Assembly (NCBI RefSeq): GCF_002101395.1
Contig: NZ_CP019706.1
Span: 2,604,001-2,668,000, forward strand
Length of the DNA stretch: 64,000 nucleotides
Reading direction: 5' to 3'
From: Pantoea alhagi
GTDB taxonomy: Bacteria; Pseudomonadota; Gammaproteobacteria; Enterobacterales; Enterobacteriaceae
Shown here: one piece after another, positions 60,016 to 64,000 of the stretch
How the letters are laid out: every line of letters starts with the position of its first letter
How positions within the stretch are numbered: position 1 is the first letter of the stretch
Notes under the pieces: model-generated
What the model was told of the DNA's origin: nothing
Seen by the model: the letters and a program-made list of their open reading frames with translations, nothing else
Databases searched by the model: none
Program-made: the position numbers and the translations under genes

Positions 60016-62466
60016 ATGGTTCAAACAACTGCCCGCTCATCGAAAGGGCTGGGTATATGGTGCATTTTGCTGGGGCTGGTACTGCTGGCTACCGGGGGGT
60101 TCTTTGCTATCGGCGGCGGTAAACTCGCCTTACTTGGCGGTAGCAAGTACTTCCTTATTGCTGGAATTGTCACCATTCTCTCTGCAATTCAGTTTTTCCG
60201 TCGCAAAACGTCAGCGGTGCTGTTGTTTGCGCTGGTGTTTGTCGGATCCTTGATTTGGGCACCGATTGATGGCGGTTTTGATTTCTGGCCGCTGGTTTCG
60301 CGCCTGATGGTGCCGACCGGCTTTATGATCCTTGCGTTGCTGACGTTACCGGCGCTGCGCAAACATGAGAATAAACCCTCAGCCGCGAAAGCCGCTTATG
60401 GTGCCAGTGCCGTGCTGGTCGTTGCTATGCTGGCAACGCTGGTGCAGATGTTTCAGCCTCACCCCACGGTAGCTTTTGAAGGTCAACAGCTGCCGCTGGT
60501 GCCGGTTGATCAAAGTAAAGCGCAGAAAAACTGGGAAAACTACGGCAACACAGCGGGCGGAAGCCGCTTTGTGGCGCTCGATCAGATTACGCGTGACAAC
60601 GTGAAAGATTTAAAAGTTGCCTGGACCTTCCACACCGGTGACGTACCGGATAGTCCGACTGGCAACGGCGCAGAAGATCAACAAACGCCGCTGCAGGTAG
60701 GCAACCGTCTTTACATGTGTACGCCGCACAACAATGTGATTGCGGTCGATGCCGACAGCGGCAAGCAGATCTGGAAACATGAGGTTAACGCACAGGCCGA
60801 GGTGTGGAACCGCTGCCGTGGCCTGGCTTATTTTGATATTAATAAGCCTCTGCCTCAGCCAACAATGCCCGGTTCAACGCCGGTAACGCCGGTCTCCCTG
60901 CCAGCGGGCGATAGCTGCCAGCGCCGTATTCTGATGAACACCATCGATGCGCGCCTGATCGCGATCAACGCTGATAATGGCGAGCTTTGCCAGCAGTTTG
61001 GTGACAACGGCAGCGTTAATCTTAAAGCAGGACTTGGCGATGCGCAGGATCCTAAATATCAGCTGACCTCTGCGCCTACTCTGGCCGGGACGACCGTGGT
61101 TGTGGGCGGCCGCGTAGCGGATAACGTGCAGACCGATATGCCGGGCGGCGTACTGCGCGGTTTCGATGTGGTTACCGGTCAGATGCGTTGGGCATTCGAT
61201 CCGGGCAATGAGCAGCCGAATGCGCCGCTGCAGCCGGGTCAGTCTTATGCCCGCAGCACGCCAAACTCCTGGGCGCCTATGTCATGGGATGCCGCGACCA
61301 ATACCGTATTTATTCCAATGGGCAGCTCCTCCGTTGACCTGTGGGGGGCCAATCGTACGCCGCTGGATCATAAATATGGCGCGTCGATTCTGGCGCTTGA
61401 TGCCACCACCGGCAAAGAGAAGTGGGTTTATCAAACGGTACATAACGACCTGTGGGATTTTGATATTCCCATGCAGCCGAGCCTGATTGATTTCCCGCAA
61501 AAAGATGGCAGCACCAAACCGGCGGTGGTTTTTGGCACCAAGGCCGGGCAGATCTTTGTGCTGGATCGCCTCACCGGTCAGCCGCTGACGAAAGTCGAAG
61601 AGCTGCCGATGAAGCAGGGCAATATCCCTAACGAGCAGTACACCAAAACGCAGCCGCACTCTACAGGCATGCCGCAAATCGGTGCGCAAACGCTGAAAGA
61701 GTCCGATATGTGGGGCGCAACGCCGTTCGATCAGCTGGTATGTCGTATCGCCTTTAAATCGATGCGTTATGACGGATTGTTCACCGTACCGGGCACCGAT
61801 AAGTCACTCAGTTTCCCTGGCTCGCTGGGCGGCATGAACTGGGGCAGCCTCTCCACCGATCCCAACAATCACTATATCTTTGTTAATGATATGCGTTTGG
61901 GTCTGTGGGTACAGATGATCCCGGCCAACACCGATAAAATTGCGCGCGGCAGCAACGGCGGCGAAGCAATCAATACCGGCATGGGCGCAGTACCGCTGAA
62001 AGGCACGCCGTATGCGGTTAATAAAAACCGCTTTATGTCGCCGCTGGGCATTCCCTGCCAGGCACCGCCGTTCGGTACGCTCTCTGCAATTGACCTGAAA
62101 ACGCAGAAAATCGTGTGGCAGGTTCCGGTAGGCACCGTGCAGGATACCGGTCCGTTTGGCGTGAAAATGCGTATGCAGATGCCGATTGGTATGCCGACGC
62201 TGGGCGGTACGCTGGCCACGCAGGGCGGGTTAGTGTTTATCGCCGGTACACAGGATTACTATCTGCGCGCCTTCGACAGCTCCACCGGTAAAGAGGTATG
62301 GAAAGCACGTTTGCCGGTCGGCAGCCAGGGCGGCCCCATGAGCTATGTCTCGCCGACTACCGGTAAGCAGTACATCCTGATTTCTGCGGGCGGCGCACGT
62401 CAGTCGCCGGATCGTGGCGATTATGTGATTGCTTACGCGCTGGATGACCAGACCGAGAAGAAATAA
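60016..62466 (+). CDS. Membrane-bound PQQ-dependent dehydrogenase, glucose/quinate/shikimate family
   Basis: Quinoprotein with five N-terminal membrane segments (about residues 12-145) and a periplasmic eight-bladed propeller that oxidises a sugar or cyclitol and reduces ubiquinone. Residues aligned with the E. coli glucose dehydrogenase catalytic Asp466 and PQQ-binding Lys493 are kept as Asp481 (DLWDFD) and Lys509 (TKAGQIFVLDR). The position of His262, tied to glucose selectivity in E. coli, is Trp264 here (EVWNRCRG), so the substrate may not be glucose. I chose ATG 60016 (MVQTTARSSKGLGIW) after GGAGAG, giving 816 residues against 796. No pqq synthesis genes are in the window. Not part of the E. 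coli der-yfgJ-xseA neighbourhood. Confidence 0.9.
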   Translation: MVQTTARSSKGLGIWCILLGLVLLATGGFFAIGGGKLALLGGSKYFLIAGIVTILSAIQFFRRKTSAVLLFALVFVGSLIWAPIDGGFDFWPLVSRLMVPTGFMILALLTLPALRKHENKPSAAKAAYGASAVLVVAMLATLVQMFQPHPTVAFEGQQLPLVPVDQSKAQKNWENYGNTAGGSRFVALDQITRDNVKDLKVAWTFHTGDVPDSPTGNGAEDQQTPLQVGNRLYMCTPHNNVIAVDADSGKQIWKHEVNAQAEVWNRCRGLAYFDINKPLPQPTMPGSTPVTPVSLPAGDSCQRRILMNTIDARLIAINADNGELCQQFGDNGSVNLKAGLGDAQDPKYQLTSAPTLAGTTVVVGGRVADNVQTDMPGGVLRGFDVVTGQMRWAFDPGNEQPNAPLQPGQSYARSTPNSWAPMSWDAATNTVFIPMGSSSVDLWGANRTPLDHKYGASILALDATTGKEKWVYQTVHNDLWDFDIPMQPSLIDFPQKDGSTKPAVVFGTKAGQIFVLDRLTGQPLTKVEELPMKQGNIPNEQYTKTQPHSTGMPQIGAQTLKESDMWGATPFDQLVCRIAFKSMRYDGLFTVPGTDKSLSFPGSLGGMNWGSLSTDPNNHYIFVNDMRLGLWVQMIPANTDKIARGSNGGEAINTGMGAVPLKGTPYAVNKNRFMSPLGIPCQAPPFGTLSAIDLKTQKIVWQVPVGTVQDTGPFGVKMRMQMPIGMPTLGGTLATQGGLVFIAGTQDYYLRAFDSSTGKEVWKARLPVGSQGGPMSYVSPTTGKQYILISAGGARQSPDRGDYVIAYALDDQTEKK

Positions 62467-62467
62467 T

Positions 62468-62497
62468 AAAAAGGCCCCGCAAGGGGCCTTTTTTTAT
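62468..62497. terminator. Bidirectional terminator between the PQQ dehydrogenase and emfourin genes
   Basis: AAAAAGGCCCC (62468-62478) pairs with GGGGCCTTTTT (62483-62493) around a GCAA loop, with T on one side and A on the other. It ends both convergent transcripts. Confidence 0.9.
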
Positions 62498-62501
62498 GGT
62501 C

Positions 62502-62834
62502 TTATTCGCCTTCTTTCCACAGCGCCTTGAGTTCCGGCGGCGCAAGGCTGTCAGGGATCACAATCACAATATCAGCAGAGTGATGCTGCGTATCGTAGCT
62601 GATTTGAATACGGTAATAATATTGATCGCCACGCCCGGCCTGTTGCTGCTTATCGGCCGGTTCCCCTAATGGTAAAGAGTGCCGCAAAATTTCGCAGACG
62701 CGCTCTTTTTGCGGATTGGCCAGCTGCCCCAGCGCGATACGTCGCTGACCGGCCAGTTTCGGTATATAAGCAAAACCGCCTTCGCGCGCCAGATCGATCA
62801 CGGCGTCGTCGGTCAGTTCCGGTAATTCTTTCAT
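62502..62834 (-). CDS. Emfourin-type protealysin inhibitor
   Basis: Small cytoplasmic protein (110 residues, start MKELPELTDDAVIDLAREGG) that matches emfourin, the protein inhibitor of protealysin-like M4 metallopeptidases known from Serratia proteamaculans. Its start codon overlaps the protealysin stop by 4 bases (ATGA), so protease and inhibitor are translated in a coupled way, the known arrangement. I chose the ATG at 62834; a longer frame to 62858 would overlap the protease more and has no ribosome site. No signal peptide. Confidence 0.87.
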   Translation of the reverse strand: MKELPELTDDAVIDLAREGGFAYIPKLAGQRRIALGQLANPQKERVCEILRHSLPLGEPADKQQQAGRGDQYYYRIQISYDTQHHSADIVIVIPDSLAPPELKALWKEGE

Positions 62835-63859
62835 GATAAAACGCCCGTTTCTTTCCACGCGTTCTCAATTGCCTGCGCCGTTGCCGTGTTAAAACGGTTT
62901 TGCGCATGGCGAATAGTGAACTGCGCAAAGGTGTTGAAATCAGCATCCTGCGGCAACTCTTTGTCGCAAACCGTATCATACCAGGCATGTCCCGCCAGCT
63001 CCCAGGCGTAGCCGCCCAGCGCTTTGGCTGCCAGATAAAATGCACGGTTTGGGATGCCAGAGTTAAGATGAACCCCGCCATTGTCTTCCCGGGTTTTAAT
63101 ATAGTCGCGCATATGGCCCGGCTGCGGATCTTTGCCCAGCATGGGATCATCATAGGCGGTGCCCGGCTCGGCCATTGAGCGCAGCCCGCGTCCATTAATG
63201 CCCTCCGCCAGTAAACCTTCGCCAATAATCCAGTCGGCCTGATCCGCAGTTTGCTTGCGATGGAACTGTTTAACCAGCGATCCAAATACATCGGAGAGCG
63301 ATTCATTCAGCGCGCCTGCCTGTTCAAAATAGATCAGACCCGCTTCGGTTTCTGTCACGCCATGCGCTAACTCATGCGCCACCACATCAATAGCAATGGT
63401 GAAGCGGTTAAAAATTTCGCCGTCGCCGTCGCCAAACACCATCTGCTGTCCGTTCCAGAAGGCGTTTTGATACTCTTTACCATAGTGCACCGTGCCCATC
63501 AGCGTTAGCCCCTGGTTGTCCAGTGAGTTACGCTGATACGCCTGCCAGAAGAAATCATAGGTTACGCCCAAATAGTCCCAGGCTTCGGTAGCGGCAATAT
63601 CGTTATTGTCAGGCTGGCCTTCCTTACGTACCAGCGTACCGGGCAAGCTTTCCGTGTTTTGCGCATCATAAATTTCACGATCCACATGACCGCCCACGGC
63701 GTTTTGCGGCGCTGTTGGCTTATGCCAGTTATGCGCCATCAGATGCTGAACATGCGTTAAGGTACGGCGGGCATAATCCTGCTGATGCCCCGATCCGTTA
63801 TCAATAATTTTACGTAGAATATAGGGCGGAATAACCGGGCAAGCTGACGTACGAGACAT
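62831..63859 (-). CDS. Protealysin-like M4 metallopeptidase
   Basis: Zinc metallopeptidase of the thermolysin family with the short, about 50-residue N-terminal propeptide of the protealysin group (PPYILRKIIDNGSG at residues 11-24) and no signal peptide. Zinc ligands are His162 and His166 of HELAH and Glu186 in ALNESLSD, exactly 20 residues after the second His; the thermolysin transition-state His is in GGVHLNSGIPNRAFYLA. 342 residues. AAGGAG at 63867-63872 is 7 bases from the ATG. Protealysins of Serratia cleave actin and outer-membrane protein OmpX and are linked to invasion; the role here is not known. Confidence 0.93.
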   Translation of the reverse strand: MSRTSACPVIPPYILRKIIDNGSGHQQDYARRTLTHVQHLMAHNWHKPTAPQNAVGGHVDREIYDAQNTESLPGTLVRKEGQPDNNDIAATEAWDYLGVTYDFFWQAYQRNSLDNQGLTLMGTVHYGKEYQNAFWNGQQMVFGDGDGEIFNRFTIAIDVVAHELAHGVTETEAGLIYFEQAGALNESLSDVFGSLVKQFHRKQTADQADWIIGEGLLAEGINGRGLRSMAEPGTAYDDPMLGKDPQPGHMRDYIKTREDNGGVHLNSGIPNRAFYLAAKALGGYAWELAGHAWYDTVCDKELPQDADFNTFAQFTIRHAQNRFNTATAQAIENAWKETGVLS

Positions 63860-64000
63860 AATGGCTCTCCTTAGGCTGAAATAACCCTTATTGATGAAAG
63901 CGTAGTCTGCTAAGTGTAGCTCAGATATGAAACGGGCCTGTCTCTCGCTCCGATTGTTTATTTATTAAAAAAACTTATGTTATAAGCGATCGTCATAGAG
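63860..64000. other. Upstream region of the protealysin gene at the window end
   Basis: Apart from the ribosome site there is AT-rich sequence at about 63955-63990. I could not place a promoter with confidence and see no start of another gene. Confidence 0.4.

Noticed and set aside
1..64000. CRISPR arrays, tRNA or rRNA genes, insertion sequences, prophage genes
   Set aside because: I looked for regular repeats, tRNA-like sequence, transposase or integrase motifs and attachment-site duplications and found none.

Overview
The window is chromosomal DNA from an enterobacterium, most likely family Erwiniaceae (Pantoea/Mixta/Erwinia type). The gene order rpoE-rseABC-lepA-lepB-rnc-era-recO-pdxJ-acpS, purL-glmY-glrK-qseG-glrR-glnB, hmp/glyA, iscRSUA-hscBA-fdx-iscX-pepB-sseB and yfhM-pbpC-ndk-rlmN-pilW-rodZ-ispG-hisS-yfgM-bamB-der-yfgJ is the one known from the 55-57 minute region of Escherichia coli, and most proteins have almost the same length as their E. 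coli counterparts. The family assignment is an inference from the overall look of the proteins and from the accessory genes (protealysin/emfourin, a second type of PQQ dehydrogenase); I could not run a search.

Layout. 1-365: start of nadB (minus strand) with a perfect NadR-type operator. 733-3516: sigma-E operon rpoE-rseA-rseB-rseC with an autoregulatory sigma-E promoter. 3753-10162: lepA-lepB, rnc-era-recO, pdxJ-acpS. 10175-14229: yfhL and yfhH (minus), pgpC and tadA (plus), mltF (minus). 14393-18387: purL with PurR box. 18480-22498: the small RNA GlmY behind a sigma-54 promoter, then its own regulators glrK-qseG-glrR. 22621-26558: glnB, an amino-acid racemase, hmp with an NsrR operator, glyA with a PurR operator. 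26686-30834: hcaT, csiE, and a DUF1007/NicO metal-transport pair. 30898-40418: suhB, trmJ, the complete isc iron-sulfur cluster operon with two adjacent IscR type-1 sites, pepB, sseB. 40514-49004: sseA, then the alpha-2-macroglobulin/PBP1C pair. 49190-59658: ndk, rlmN, pilW, rodZ, ispG, hisS, yfgM, bamB, der, yfgJ. 60016-63859: accessory end with a membrane PQQ-dependent dehydrogenase and a protealysin/emfourin operon.

The genes are mostly housekeeping: envelope stress (rpoE-rse, bamB, yfgM, mltF, pbpC), translation and RNA processing (lepA, rnc, era, tadA, trmJ, rlmN, hisS, der, suhB), secretion (lepB), cofactors (nadB, pdxJ, acpS, ispG, isc) and one-carbon/purine metabolism (purL, glyA, tadA). 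Regulatory logic is readable directly from DNA: NadR, sigma-E, PurR (twice), sigma-54/GlrR, NsrR and IscR sites are all in the expected places.

I found no CRISPR array, tRNA, rRNA, insertion sequence, prophage or integrase in the window. I did not find a convincing undescribed multi-gene system. The parts most worth a second look are the accessory 3' end (dehydrogenase with an altered substrate-site residue, a cluster of palindromes upstream of it, protealysin with its inhibitor), the AT-rich gap between der and yfgJ, the DUF1007/NicO pair, and several hairpins placed inside operons, above all the one directly before the pbpC start codon.
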